NCBI RefSeq assembly: GCF_010811875.1
Contig: NZ_VKHP01000010.1
Coordinates: forward strand, 1-64,000
DNA from: Bradyrhizobium uaiense
GTDB taxonomy: Bacteria; Pseudomonadota; Alphaproteobacteria; Rhizobiales; Xanthobacteraceae
DNA: 64,000 nucleotides
Reading direction: 5' to 3'
Made by a program: the position numbers and the translations under genes. Positions within the stretch are counted from its first letter, which is position 1. Every line of letters starts with the position of its first letter. Below are positions 34,764 to 43,450 of this stretch, piece by piece. A model generated the notes under the pieces. It was given only the letters and a program-made list of their open reading frames with translations, had not been told where the DNA came from and made no database searches.

Positions 34764-35162
34764 TCATAGTACCAATTGCGTCTGGGTGACGACGGCGACC
34801 AGCTTGCCGTCTTCGGTCTCAAGCCTGGTCTGCCAGACCTGGGTCCGCCGGCCCCGGTGCACCGGCGTCGCCGTCGCGATCACGGTGGTGCCCTCCTTGG
34901 CGCCGCCGATGAAGTTGGTCTTGCTCTCCAGCGTCGTGGTGCCCTTGGCGTCCTCAGGCAGGTTGATCACGGTGGCGGCGGCGCCAACCGAGTCCGCAAA
35001 GGCCATCACCGCGCCGCCGTGGATCGTGTTGCGGAGGGTGCAGAGGTCCGGCCGCACCAGCATTTTCGCGACCACGCGATCCTGGCCAGCCTCGGTGAAC
35101 GTGACGCCCTTCAGTTCCGCAAACGGCATCTTCATCGACTGGATCTTTTCGAGCGGCGTCAT
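34764..35162 (-). CDS. PaaI-family hotdog thioesterase
   Basis: A 132-residue hotdog-fold protein. The active-site motif NTIHGGAVMAFADSVGAAA is typical of the PaaI/YbgC-type acyl-CoA thioesterases, followed by TTTLESKTNFIGGAKEGT. The ATG at 35162 follows AGGGAG at good spacing; the GTG two codons upstream is less likely. It acts as a tetramer on acyl-CoA or phenylacetyl-type thioesters. It is a single gene. Confidence 0.9.
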   Translation of the reverse strand: MTPLEKIQSMKMPFAELKGVTFTEAGQDRVVAKMLVRPDLCTLRNTIHGGAVMAFADSVGAAATVINLPEDAKGTTTLESKTNFIGGAKEGTTVIATATPVHRGRRTQVWQTRLETEDGKLVAVVTQTQLVL

Positions 35163-35310
35163 GGGCACTCCCTGCTTTGTGGCCGTCTTCGAGGTTTGGT
35201 GCCGGTATGATGGATTGCTCGATCGGGCCCGGCAATGACGTCCGAGGTAATGGCGACCATGACGTTATCGCCACCGTGACAATGTGCCGCCCAGCCTGCA
35301 TACCTCGCCG

Positions 35311-36099
35311 ATGCGCGACTTCCCTCCCCGCCGGATCGTCTGCCTGACCGAAGAGACGGTCGAAACGCTCTATCTGCTCGGAGAACAAGACCGCATCGTC
35401 GGCGTCTCAGGCTATGCGGTGCGGCCGCCGCAGGTGCGCCGCGAGAAGCCGCGCGTGTCCGCCTTCATATCCGCCGACATTCCGAAGATTCTGGCGCTCG
35501 ACCCCGATCTGGTGCTCGCCTTCTCCGATCTGCAGGCCGACATCGTTGCCGATCTCGTCCGTGCCGGCGTCGCCGTCCATGTCTTCAACCAGCGTGACGT
35601 CGCCGGCATCCTGGCGATGATCCGCACCCTCGGCGCGATGGTCGACGCCGCCGATCGCGCCGGTGGGCTCGCGCAAAGCCTCGAGCAACGGCTGGCCGCG
35701 ATTGCAGCCGCGCCGCGCCCGGGGCCGCGGCCAAAAGTCTATTTTGAGGAATGGGACGATCCGCTGATCAGCGGCATCGGGTGGGTCTCCGAACTGATCG
35801 AGATCGCGGGCGGCACGGACGCATTGCCGCACTTGCGCGCGCACAAGGCCGCCAAAGATCGCATCGTCACGCCGGATGCCGTGCGCGAGGCGATGCCCGA
35901 CGTGATCCTGGCCTCCTGGTGCGGCAAGAAGGTCGTGCCAGACCGCATCCGCCAGCGCCCCGGCTGGAGCGACATTCCGGCTGTCCGCAACGACCGCATC
36001 GTCGAGATCAAATCGCCGATCATCCTGCAGCCCGGCCCTGCTGCGCTGACCGATGGGCTCGATGCGATCGTCAAGGCGTTGTGGGCGCGGCACCTTTGA
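35311..36099 (+). CDS. BtuF-like (cobalamin-binding-fold) protein without a signal peptide
   Basis: A 262-residue protein with the type III periplasmic-binding fold of BtuF/FhuD: RRIVCLTEETVETLYLLGEQDRIVGVSGY, KILALDPDLVLAFSDLQADIV, VISG-type DPLISGIGWVSELIEIAGG and DVILASWCGKK. Normal members are exported, but this one starts directly at the first beta strand, and no BtuCD genes are present. It may be a cytoplasmic cofactor-binding protein. The start is uncertain; a GTG lies 9 codons upstream. Confidence 0.82.
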   Translation: MRDFPPRRIVCLTEETVETLYLLGEQDRIVGVSGYAVRPPQVRREKPRVSAFISADIPKILALDPDLVLAFSDLQADIVADLVRAGVAVHVFNQRDVAGILAMIRTLGAMVDAADRAGGLAQSLEQRLAAIAAAPRPGPRPKVYFEEWDDPLISGIGWVSELIEIAGGTDALPHLRAHKAAKDRIVTPDAVREAMPDVILASWCGKKVVPDRIRQRPGWSDIPAVRNDRIVEIKSPIILQPGPAALTDGLDAIVKALWARHL

Positions 36100-36144
36100 T
36101 TGCTCGCCGCAGTCACTATGAGGCTTCGGGATAACGCTCGTTGC

Positions 36145-37365
36145 TCACGTCACCGCATTCACGACCTGATATTCTTGCCGGCGCCACACCTCGCCATTGA
36201 TCACCTCCTCAATGATCCCGGCGGCCTTCAGCACCTCGGCTTCGCCGATATAGAGCGGCGTGATCCCGAACCGCATGATGTCCGGCGCCCGGAAGTCGCC
36301 GATCACGCCGCGGGCAATCAGCGCCTGCATGGCGGCATACCCGCCGGCGAAGGCGAAGGAAACCTGCGAGCCGCGCTGCGCATGCGCCCGCGGCGTTACC
36401 AGCCTCAGCGACGGACAGCGTCGTGCGATCTCAGCAATCAGCAAGTCGCCGAGCGCGAGTGAGCGCGCGCGGACTTCGCCAATATCGACCCGATCCCAGA
36501 TGTCGAGCGATGCCTCCAGCGCGGCCATCGCCAGCACCGGCGGTGTGCCGACACGCATGCGCTCGACGCCATCAGCAGGTTGATAGCCGAGGTCGAAAGC
36601 GAACGGCTTTGCGTGCCCCATCCAGCCCGACAACGCAGCGCGCGCCTGATCAGCATGCCGGGGCGCGACGTAGAGGAAGGCCGGAGCGCCGGGGCCCGCG
36701 TTGAGATATTTGTAGGTGCAGCCGGCTGCGAAATCGACGCCGACGCCGGCAAGATCGACAGGCAGCGCGCCGGCCGAATGCGCGAGATCCCAGACCGTGA
36801 CGATGCCGAGCGCATGCGCCTTCGCGGTCAGGGTCCGCATGTCGTGGCGACGGCCGGTGCGGTAGTCGACCTCAGTCAAATAGAGCACCGCAATCTCGTC
36901 CGACAGCGATGGCTCGACCTCCTCCGGGGCCGTCAGCCGCAATTGATGTCCACGCCCGAGCGTGGCGATCAGCCCTTCCGCCATATAGAGATCGGTCGGG
37001 AAATTACCCGTATCGGACAGAACGACCTTGCGCTCCTGGTTCATCTCGAGCGCGGCCGCAAGCGCCTGATAAACTTTGAGCGACAACGTATCGCCGATCA
37101 TCACCGTGCCTGGAGCGGCGCCGATCAGGCGAGCGAGGCGGTCGCCAACGCGACGCGGCTGCACGTACCAGCCAGCGCTGTTCCAGGCGCGAATGAGTTC
37201 ATCGCCCCACTCGGCCGTGATGACATGCGCAACGCGTTCGGCAACGGCCGTTGGCAGCGCACCGAGCGAGTTGCCGTCGAGATAGATGACATCAGCGGGC
37301 AGATGGAACATTGCCTTGGTGTCGTCGTAGACGCGCAATTGCGATTTCGCTTCGATCATGGCCAT
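36145..37365 (-). CDS. kynU: Kynureninase
   Basis: A 406-residue PLP enzyme that cleaves kynurenine to anthranilate and alanine. Typical segments are VIYLDGNSLGALP (24-36), TVMIGDTLSLKVYQALAAAL, VWDLAHSAGALPVDLAGVGVDFAAGCTYKYLNAGPGAPAF with the PLP lysine in CTYKYL, and MRFGITPLYIGEAE. It is the third gene of the kynurenine operon, 4 bases after kynA. Together with the formamidase and kynA it converts tryptophan to anthranilate. Confidence 0.96.
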   Translation of the reverse strand: MAMIEAKSQLRVYDDTKAMFHLPADVIYLDGNSLGALPTAVAERVAHVITAEWGDELIRAWNSAGWYVQPRRVGDRLARLIGAAPGTVMIGDTLSLKVYQALAAALEMNQERKVVLSDTGNFPTDLYMAEGLIATLGRGHQLRLTAPEEVEPSLSDEIAVLYLTEVDYRTGRRHDMRTLTAKAHALGIVTVWDLAHSAGALPVDLAGVGVDFAAGCTYKYLNAGPGAPAFLYVAPRHADQARAALSGWMGHAKPFAFDLGYQPADGVERMRVGTPPVLAMAALEASLDIWDRVDIGEVRARSLALGDLLIAEIARRCPSLRLVTPRAHAQRGSQVSFAFAGGYAAMQALIARGVIGDFRAPDIMRFGITPLYIGEAEVLKAAGIIEEVINGEVWRRQEYQVVNAVT

Positions 37366-37369
37366 TCGC

Positions 37370-38209
37370 TCAGAGGATGGTACGGACGCGCCACAGTTCA
37401 GGAAACAGCTCGACCTCGAGCATCCGCTTCAGATAGCTGACCCCATCGGTGCCGCCAGTGCCGCGCTTGAAGCCGATGACGCGCTCCACCGTCGTCACGT
37501 GATTGAAGCGCCATCGACGAAAATAATCTTCGAAGTCGACCAGTTTCTCGGCGAGCTCGTAGAGCGTCCAGTTGGCTTCGGGAGCTTCATAGACGCGGCG
37601 CCAGGCTTGCATCACGCCCTCGTCGAAGTGATGGGTGTCGTGGACGTCGCGTGACAGGACGGTCACGGGCATGGTGAGCCCCTTGCGGTCGGCAAACCGG
37701 AGCACCTCGTCATAAAGGCTCGGCGTCGCAAGCTCGGTCTTGAGCAAAGCCACCACCTCGGGGGCATGCGCGTGCGGTTTCAACATCGCCTCATTGCGAT
37801 TGCCGAGCAGATACTCGATCAGCCGGTATTGATACGACTGGAAGCCAGAGGATTGACCCAGCCTCGAACGGAAATGGGTGTACTCGCTGGGCGTCATGGT
37901 ACGTAGCACATCCCAGGCATTGTTCAGCTGCTCGAAGATGCGGGAGACACGCGCGAGCATCTTCATCGCCGGCGACACATCTTCGCGGGCGATGGCGTGA
38001 CGGGCGGCACGGAGCTCGTGGATGGCGAGCCGCATCCACAGTTCGGAGGTTTGATGCTGGATGATGAAAAGCATCTCGTCGTGCGCCTCCGAAATCGGAT
38101 GCTGGGCGCCAAGCAGTGCATCGAGCCGCAGGTAGTCGCCATACGACATTTTCCGGGCGAAATCGGTCTCGGCGCCCTCGACCGCGGGATCGTAGTGGCT
38201 GCTGCTCAT
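37370..38209 (-). CDS. kynA: Tryptophan 2,3-dioxygenase
   Basis: A 279-residue heme enzyme that opens the indole ring of L-tryptophan to N-formylkynurenine. Signatures are [45 protein letters not shown], and [27 protein letters not shown], with the proximal His in [12 protein letters not shown]. The start MSSSHYDP is chosen over an upstream one that would extend into the formamidase end. It lies 28 bases after the formamidase. Confidence 0.97.
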   Translation of the reverse strand: MSSSHYDPAVEGAETDFARKMSYGDYLRLDALLGAQHPISEAHDEMLFIIQHQTSELWMRLAIHELRAARHAIAREDVSPAMKMLARVSRIFEQLNNAWDVLRTMTPSEYTHFRSRLGQSSGFQSYQYRLIEYLLGNRNEAMLKPHAHAPEVVALLKTELATPSLYDEVLRFADRKGLTMPVTVLSRDVHDTHHFDEGVMQAWRRVYEAPEANWTLYELAEKLVDFEDYFRRWRFNHVTTVERVIGFKRGTGGTDGVSYLKRMLEVELFPELWRVRTIL

Positions 38210-38237
38210 GACACATCCTCTCGATCGATCCACTGCC

Positions 38238-39047
38238 TCAAACAAGGCCCAGAAGACGCCTCGTGATGGCAGAGGATGGATCCTTCAGCCCATCGACAAC
38301 AGTAAAATGGTTATGCCCGGGGTCGACGACGAGGTGCGTGGGCACGTCGAATCCAGTCCAGATGTTGGCCATCAGCTCTGCCTGACGGATAAACTCGGGT
38401 CGTTCGCTACCGCCGACCCAGGTGGTAAGCGGCGACTTGCCCCGTGGCAGATGCAAGGCGGCGCTTTCGAGCGCTGCCTCGCCCATGTTCATCCGGAGCG
38501 TCTCGTTCATCACGGTCTTCAGGAGCGGTCGCAGGTCGTGCAGACCGCTGATTGACAGCGTCGCCGCGATCCTGTCGTAGACCTCAGGTTCGAGAAGGCC
38601 GTCGTCGCACAGCATGCGCGTAACGAGATGGCCGCCTGCGGAATGGCCGGCCAATCGAATAGGCCCCGAGACCTGGGCGGCAGCCGAGGCAATCGCGACC
38701 GCAATCTCGGTCGTGATGTCGGAGATGCGCACGGCCGGTGTCAGCGTGTAGCTTGGCAGCGCCACCGTCCAGCCGTGGCTTCGCGCGCCCTCCGCGAGGT
38801 CGGTCCATGACGATTTATCGAAGCGCATCCAATAACCGCCATGCACGAAGACGACGAGACCCTTGCTGTCGCCGTCCGGCAAGACCAAGTCGAGACGCTG
38901 CCGCTCTTCGGATCCATAAGCGATGTCCGGCCTGAATGATTTGAGTCTGGCGCGATAGGCGGCCGCGCGCTTCGCCCACCGCGCCGGCAGCTCGTCCGAA
39001 CCCGGCACGTGGGCCGAATTGGCGTAGGCATCATCCCAATCGCGCAT
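38238..39047 (-). CDS. Kynurenine formamidase (alpha/beta hydrolase type)
   Basis: A 269-residue alpha/beta hydrolase. It has the oxyanion-hole motif [13 protein letters not shown] (near 91-103), the nucleophile elbow LAGHSAGGH, and an extended C-terminal H near [13 protein letters not shown]. This family, rather than the metal-dependent cyclase-type KynB, supplies the formamidase in many Proteobacteria. Its place first in the operon before kynA and kynU supports hydrolysis of N-formylkynurenine to kynurenine plus formate. No kynR-type regulator is adjacent. Confidence 0.85.
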   Translation of the reverse strand: MRDWDDAYANSAHVPGSDELPARWAKRAAAYRARLKSFRPDIAYGSEERQRLDLVLPDGDSKGLVVFVHGGYWMRFDKSSWTDLAEGARSHGWTVALPSYTLTPAVRISDITTEIAVAIASAAAQVSGPIRLAGHSAGGHLVTRMLCDDGLLEPEVYDRIAATLSISGLHDLRPLLKTVMNETLRMNMGEAALESAALHLPRGKSPLTTWVGGSERPEFIRQAELMANIWTGFDVPTHLVVDPGHNHFTVVDGLKDPSSAITRRLLGLV

Positions 39048-39301
39048 CGTGGCTCTCCGAGGATTCGCCGTCGATCGGACGCCACTCTGCCACCGGCGGG
39101 GTTGTTCGCCCAGCCCTTATTTGAAGCTTAAAGCATCGGGATCGCTTTTCAGGCAAGTGGTCGATTGGGCCGCGGGTTCCATTCGCCTCTCCCGATTGCG
39201 GAGGCCAGCGGCGCGCCGGGCTCTCTCCACTCGGGCAATGTTCCTCGCCCGAGCCCCCCGGCAAACGGAGCGATAGCGCGCCGAGCCCGCAACACAAAAG
39301 G

Positions 39302-40579
39302 CTACGCCTTCTCCACCCCGCACCATTCCGCGATGAACAGCGCCATGGCCTTGGTCGCTTTCCGCAGCGAGTCCAGCTCGACATATTCGTTGAAGCCATG
39401 CATCGCCGCGCCGCTGGCGCCGAAGCAAAGGCTCGGGATGTCGTGGTTCAGGCCGTAGAAGCGCGTGTCGGTCAGCGCGGTGAAGGCGCGATCTTCCACT
39501 GCGCCGCCATAGACCGCCTGATGCGCCTTGGCGAAGGCGGCCTCCGGCGCCTCGGAATTCACCAGCTCGTAGCCTTCCGACAGGAAGCCCGACCATTCCA
39601 CCTGCGGCGGATTGTTGGAGAGGAAGCGATGATCGCGCGCCGCCGCCGACACGCAGGCCAGAATCTCCTTCTGGCATTCGGCGATCGACCAGCCCGGCAG
39701 CACCGCAATCCGGCAGTCGACGTCGCACCAGGCCGGCACGCTGGAGGCCCAGTCGCCGCCCTTGATGATGCCGGGATTGAAGTTGATCGGATGATTGACG
39801 TCCTTGAAATGCTTGTCGGCCTTGGCGCGCTCGTTCCAGGCGATCTCGAGCTTCTCCAGCGCGTGCACCAGATGATACGCCGCCATGATCGCGTTCGAGC
39901 CGGCTCCGGCCTCGAACACATGCACCGGGAAGCCGCGCACCTTCAGGCGGAACCAGATCACGCCGACCTGCGAGCGGATCATCTTGCCGTTGGTCGGCTC
40001 CGGGATGAAGCAGGCATCGGCGCGATAGCCGCGCTGCAAGGTCGAGAGCGCGCCGACGCCGGTGCTCTCTTCCTCGATCACGGACTGGAAGTGAATCCGC
40101 GCTGTCGGCCTCAGCCCGGCCTTCTTGATCGCATCCAGCGCATAGAGAGCGGCGATGGTGCCGGACTTCATGTCGCAGGCGCCGCGGCCGTACATCCTGC
40201 CGTCCTTGATGACGGGCGAGAACGGCGGCGTCTCCCACATCTCCACCGGGCCGGTCGGCACCACGTCGCAGTGGCCCTGCAGGATCAGCGATTTGCCGGC
40301 GTTGGTGGCCGGACGGTAGGTACCCACCACCGTGCGGGCCTTGGAGAAATCATGCTCGATCGGGCCGAAGCCGCGCAGGTCCTTCAGCTCGTCGAGATTG
40401 ATGTGCCAGTCGTCGACCTCGTAGCCGCGCTCGCGCAGGAGATCGGCGATCATGTCCTGGCACGGCCCCTCGGCGCCGCGGGTCGAGGGGATCGCGACGA
40501 AAGCCTGCGTCGTCGCAAGCTGCGCATCGAATCCTTCGTCAACGGCGCTGAGGATTCGTTGTTGCGTCTCGGCAGTCAT
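39302..40579 (-). CDS. ArgE/DapE-family M20 deacylase
   Basis: A 425-residue zinc-dependent amidohydrolase of the M20 peptidase group. Metal-site motifs are LQGHCDVVPTGP (near 90) and YGRGACDMKSG (near 125), the catalytic base is in EEESTGVGAL, and the C-terminal FGASGAAMHGFNEYVEL supplies the last ligand. Such enzymes deacylate N-acyl amino acids, as in arginine or diaminopimelate pathways, but the substrate is not certain here. It lies 54 bases downstream of the PNPOx-like gene on the same strand and may be co-transcribed. Confidence 0.9.
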   Translation of the reverse strand: MTAETQQRILSAVDEGFDAQLATTQAFVAIPSTRGAEGPCQDMIADLLRERGYEVDDWHINLDELKDLRGFGPIEHDFSKARTVVGTYRPATNAGKSLILQGHCDVVPTGPVEMWETPPFSPVIKDGRMYGRGACDMKSGTIAALYALDAIKKAGLRPTARIHFQSVIEEESTGVGALSTLQRGYRADACFIPEPTNGKMIRSQVGVIWFRLKVRGFPVHVFEAGAGSNAIMAAYHLVHALEKLEIAWNERAKADKHFKDVNHPINFNPGIIKGGDWASSVPAWCDVDCRIAVLPGWSIAECQKEILACVSAAARDHRFLSNNPPQVEWSGFLSEGYELVNSEAPEAAFAKAHQAVYGGAVEDRAFTALTDTRFYGLNHDIPSLCFGASGAAMHGFNEYVELDSLRKATKAMALFIAEWCGVEKA

Positions 40580-40633
40580 GCGGTGGCTCCATCGGGAAAG
40601 GCAGAAAGGTGGGAGCCGCAACGTAACCTGATT

Positions 40634-41407
40634 TCACTCAGCGGGGTATTGCGCAAAATAGGCATCCCGCAATGCATCTTCGAGCAGACGGCCTTCCGAA
40701 TAGCCATCGAGCGTCGCAGGCCGCGTCACGCCGTCGAGCAGCCGCGGACACGGCTCGGGCGCACCGAGCACGGTGCGCACCGGAATGCGCTCGGCATAGA
40801 TCGGCAACTCGTAATCCTCATCCTCGTCGGCGACGCCCTTGGCGCGCACCTTCGCCGAGGCCTCCTCGATCTCCATCGCGATGAACGAGGTCGCCTTGAT
40901 CTCCTGCTTGTTGCTGGCGCGCAGGCCCGCGGTGCGCTCGGGAAAGAAGCGATCGACCATCGCGACGATCGCCCGCTCCTTCTCTGCGGGATCGGTGACG
41001 AGATAGGCGGAGCCGAACGCCATCACCGCGCGATAGTCGGCCGAATGGTTGAAGCCGCAGCGCGCCAACACCAGACTGTCGAGATGGGCGACCGTCAGGC
41101 AGACGGGCTGGCCCTCGGACTGGTTCTCCAGCATCCGGCTCGCGCTCGAGCCGTGCCAGTAGAGCTTGGTGCCTTCGCGCCAGAAGAAGGTCGGCGTGCA
41201 ATAGGGCTGGCCGTCGATCACATAGGAGACGTGGCATAGCATCGAGGCGTCCAGGATCTTGTGGACGGTGGCGTGGTCGTAGAAGCCGCGATCGTGGCGG
41301 CGCTTGACCCGGTTGCGGGGCGATAGGGGATAGGACGGAGTGGACGCGCCTTCGGTCACGGTGAGCCTCGCGAAATCTGGAATATGTCCAGAGTTGTAGC
41401 TGTTCAT
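40634..41407 (-). CDS. Pyridoxamine 5'-phosphate oxidase-like flavin-binding protein
   Basis: A 257-residue protein with a split-barrel flavin-binding fold: VKRRHDRGFYDHATVHKILDASMLCHVSYVIDGQPYCTPTFFWREGTKLYWHGSSASRML (partially shown), typical of the PNPOx-like/nitroimidazole reductase branch. It lacks the full PdxH substrate-binding C terminus. It is divergent from a MocR-type gene with 24 bases between the start codons, so the regulator probably controls it. The start MNSYNSGHI is set by this geometry; the frame continues open on the antisense of MocR, which is a shadow. Confidence 0.82.
   Translation of the reverse strand: MNSYNSGHIPDFARLTVTEGASTPSYPLSPRNRVKRRHDRGFYDHATVHKILDASMLCHVSYVIDGQPYCTPTFFWREGTKLYWHGSSASRMLENQSEGQPVCLTVAHLDSLVLARCGFNHSADYRAVMAFGSAYLVTDPAEKERAIVAMVDRFFPERTAGLRASNKQEIKATSFIAMEIEEASAKVRAKGVADEDEDYELPIYAERIPVRTVLGAPEPCPRLLDGVTRPATLDGYSEGRLLEDALRDAYFAQYPAE
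41376..41392. promoter_or_regulatory. Palindromic site TCTGGA-N5-TCCAGA in the MocR/PNPOx divergent region
   Basis: TCTGGA (41376-41381) and TCCAGA (41387-41392) are perfect 6-bp arms with 5 bases between them. The site is 40-56 bases upstream of the MocR start and inside codons 6-11 of the PNPOx-like gene. This placement suits autoregulation by MocR or control of both divergent promoters. The binding protein is not shown. Confidence 0.4.
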
Positions 41408-41431
41408 TTGGTCTGCGATAGTGCCAATTCC

Positions 41432-42946
41432 ATGCGAAAAATTCCGACCAATTCCCGCAGGCCCGCGGCACGCAAGCCGGAGCTGCCGCTCGACCTCACC
41501 GGCCCGCATGTGACGGCGGGCGCGGCCTCGCAGCAGCGGCTCTATCAGGCGCTGTGCCACACCATCGTCGGCGGCCTCGTCAAGCCGGGCGAGCCGCTGC
41601 CGCCGTCGCGCACACTCGCCAGGCAGACCGGCTTTCGCCGCAACGCCGTCACCACGGCCTATGAGCGGCTGATCGCCGACGGCTTTGCGGTGGCAACCAC
41701 CGGCTCCGGCACCTTCGTCGCCGCGCGCATTCCGGCGCAGGCCGGCGCGCCGCGGCGTGCCAGGATCGAGATCGAGCCGCCGCAGCACAATGCGCTGTCG
41801 CTCGGCTGCACCCATATCGATGAGCGCGCGTTGCAGCGCTTCCGCGCCTTTGCCGGCCGCAGGCTGCGCGCCTTCGGTTCCGAGCACCTGCACTATGGCG
41901 ATCCCCGCGGCAGCAGCGAGCTGCGCGCCGCGATATCGGACCATCTGCTGTCGGCGCGCGGGCTGCGCTGCGACCCCGACCAGATCATGTTGGCGTCGGG
42001 CACGCTGCATGCGCTGCGTATCGTGTTGGGGGCTATCCTCAAGCCGGGCGACCAGGTCTGGTGCGAGGACCCTGGCTATCCGGCTGCGCGGCGCGCGATC
42101 GAGCATTGCGGCTATCGCCCGGTGTCGGTGCCGGTCGATGCCTCGGGCATGCGCGTCGACAAGGGCCGCGCGTCCGCGCCGAGCGCGCGCGCCGCCTACG
42201 TCACACCATCGCACCAGTTTCCGCTCGGTGTGCAGATGTCGATGCCGCGCCGGCTTGAATTGCTCGACTGGGCCATGGATGCCGGCGCCTTCGTGTTCGA
42301 GGACGATTACGACAGCGAGTTCCGCTATGACGGCGCGCCGCTGTTGTCGCTCGCGGGCATCGATCATTTGCGGCGTGTGATCTACATGGGCACGTTTGCA
42401 AAGACGCTGTTTCCGGGATTGCGGATCGGTTACTGCGCCCTGCCCGAGGCCTTGATCGGTCCGGTGACGGCAGCGCGCGCCGCGCTCGATCGCTTCCCCG
42501 GCACGCTGATGGAAGGCGCGGTCGCCGACATGCTGAACTCCGGCGCCTTCGCCGCCAATCTGCGCAAGGCGCGCAAGCTTTATCGCGAGGCGCGCGACGT
42601 GTTGGCGTCGACGCTTCAGAATGCATCCGAAGGCGAGCTCACAGTCCCCGTGCCGTCGCAGGGCCTGCACCTCGTGGCGCGGCTCGATCCTTCGACCGAT
42701 CCGCTTGTGGCCGCGCAGGCCAAGGCGGCCGCCGGCGTCGGCGGCTGGCTGCTCGCCGAGACCTATCATCGCGCGCGTCCACTGCCTGGCTTCGTGCTGG
42801 GATTTTCCGGTCATCCGGTTCCGCAACTCGTCGCGTCGGCGGAACAGCTGGCGAAGACAACGCTGACTGCGCTGCGCGCGACGCGCAAGATATCTGTCAA
42901 GCCAGCCGCCAGGCTGCCACGCTCTAGGAGAATCGCAGCCGCCTGA
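41432..42946 (+). CDS. MocR-type transcriptional regulator (GntR helix-turn-helix fused to aminotransferase fold)
   Basis: A 504-residue protein. The N-terminal GntR-type wHTH (about 20-95: LYQALCHTIVGGLVKPGEPLPPSRTLARQTG, AVTTAYERLIADGFAVATTGSGTFV) is followed by an aspartate-aminotransferase-fold domain (HYGDPRGSSELRAAISDHL, EDPGYPAARRAIEHCG, EDDYDSEFRYDG, with PLP lysine in MGTFAKTLFPGLRIGY). MocR proteins sense PLP or an aminated ligand; PdxR-like members control vitamin B6 genes. It is divergent from a PNPOx-like gene, consistent with that role. Confidence 0.92.
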   Translation: MRKIPTNSRRPAARKPELPLDLTGPHVTAGAASQQRLYQALCHTIVGGLVKPGEPLPPSRTLARQTGFRRNAVTTAYERLIADGFAVATTGSGTFVAARIPAQAGAPRRARIEIEPPQHNALSLGCTHIDERALQRFRAFAGRRLRAFGSEHLHYGDPRGSSELRAAISDHLLSARGLRCDPDQIMLASGTLHALRIVLGAILKPGDQVWCEDPGYPAARRAIEHCGYRPVSVPVDASGMRVDKGRASAPSARAAYVTPSHQFPLGVQMSMPRRLELLDWAMDAGAFVFEDDYDSEFRYDGAPLLSLAGIDHLRRVIYMGTFAKTLFPGLRIGYCALPEALIGPVTAARAALDRFPGTLMEGAVADMLNSGAFAANLRKARKLYREARDVLASTLQNASEGELTVPVPSQGLHLVARLDPSTDPLVAAQAKAAAGVGGWLLAETYHRARPLPGFVLGFSGHPVPQLVASAEQLAKTTLTALRATRKISVKPAARLPRSRRIAAA

Positions 42947-42992
42947 CTAAGGTCGCCCCCGTTCAGTCAGTGTCCGCTTACGGAGATACCGG

Positions 42993-43142
42993 ATGCCCAA
43001 TCGGAACGTCCTGTATCTCGTGATCGGCGCGCTGGTCGTGATCGCAGGCATGCTCGGCTACAATCTTTATCAGGCGAAGAAGCAGCCCGAAGGCCTGCAG
43101 ATCAATGTCGGCCCGGATGGGGTCAAGATCCAGAACAAGTGA
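42993..43142 (+). CDS. Small single-pass membrane protein
   Basis: A 49-residue protein. One hydrophobic segment (NVLYLVIGALVVIAGMLGYNLY, residues 5-26, partly shown) is followed by a short hydrophilic tail ending PDGVKIQNK. The start is supported by GGAG (42982-42985) 7 bases upstream. Its stop overlaps the leader of the next small gene, and both probably belong to one unit. No family is known to me. Confidence 0.6.
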   Translation: MPNRNVLYLVIGALVVIAGMLGYNLYQAKKQPEGLQINVGPDGVKIQNK

Positions 43143-43153
43143 AGGAGGCCGCG

Positions 43154-43399
43154 ATGCCGCGCATCGGATTGGTCGCGCTGGTCAGCGCCGCAGCACTTGG
43201 CGCGATGGCTCACTCCGCCGTCGCGGAGCAATCCTACATGCGCGAGGGCGACATCGTCGACCTCCGGGTCGGTCAGCGCGTCCTCGTCGATGACGGCTCG
43301 TGCCCGGCCGGGCAGATCAAGCAGGTCATCGGCGCCAAGCTGAGCCAGAACGGCGTGGTGCGGACCCTCAGCTGCGTGCCGCGCCTCGCCAAAAAATAA
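43154..43399 (+). CDS. Small exported protein, function unknown
   Basis: An 81-residue protein with a Sec signal peptide (ALVSAAALGAMAHSAVA) and a good ribosome binding site (GAAGGAGG, 6 bases upstream). The mature part DIVDLRVGQRVLVDDGSCPAGQIKQVIG has two cysteines, one in DGSCPAG and one near the C terminus (LSCVPR). I associate this type with a small alphaproteobacterial exported family, but cannot name it with certainty. It follows the 49-residue membrane protein by 11 bases. Confidence 0.6.
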   Translation: MPRIGLVALVSAAALGAMAHSAVAEQSYMREGDIVDLRVGQRVLVDDGSCPAGQIKQVIGAKLSQNGVVRTLSCVPRLAKK

Positions 43400-43450
43400 C
43401 GCCCCGCTTCCGCGAGGCGCGCCTGCATCGTCATTGCATCAACACGCCGC

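Noticed and set aside
35163..35310. Possible cobalamin riboswitch before the BtuF-like gene
   Set aside because: The gap is only 148 bases, too short for a B12 riboswitch, and no B12-box-like sequence is seen.
41408..42826. The upstream extension of the PNPOx-like frame across the MocR gene
   Set aside because: It is antisense to MocR, and the PNPOx fold needs only the part from 41407.
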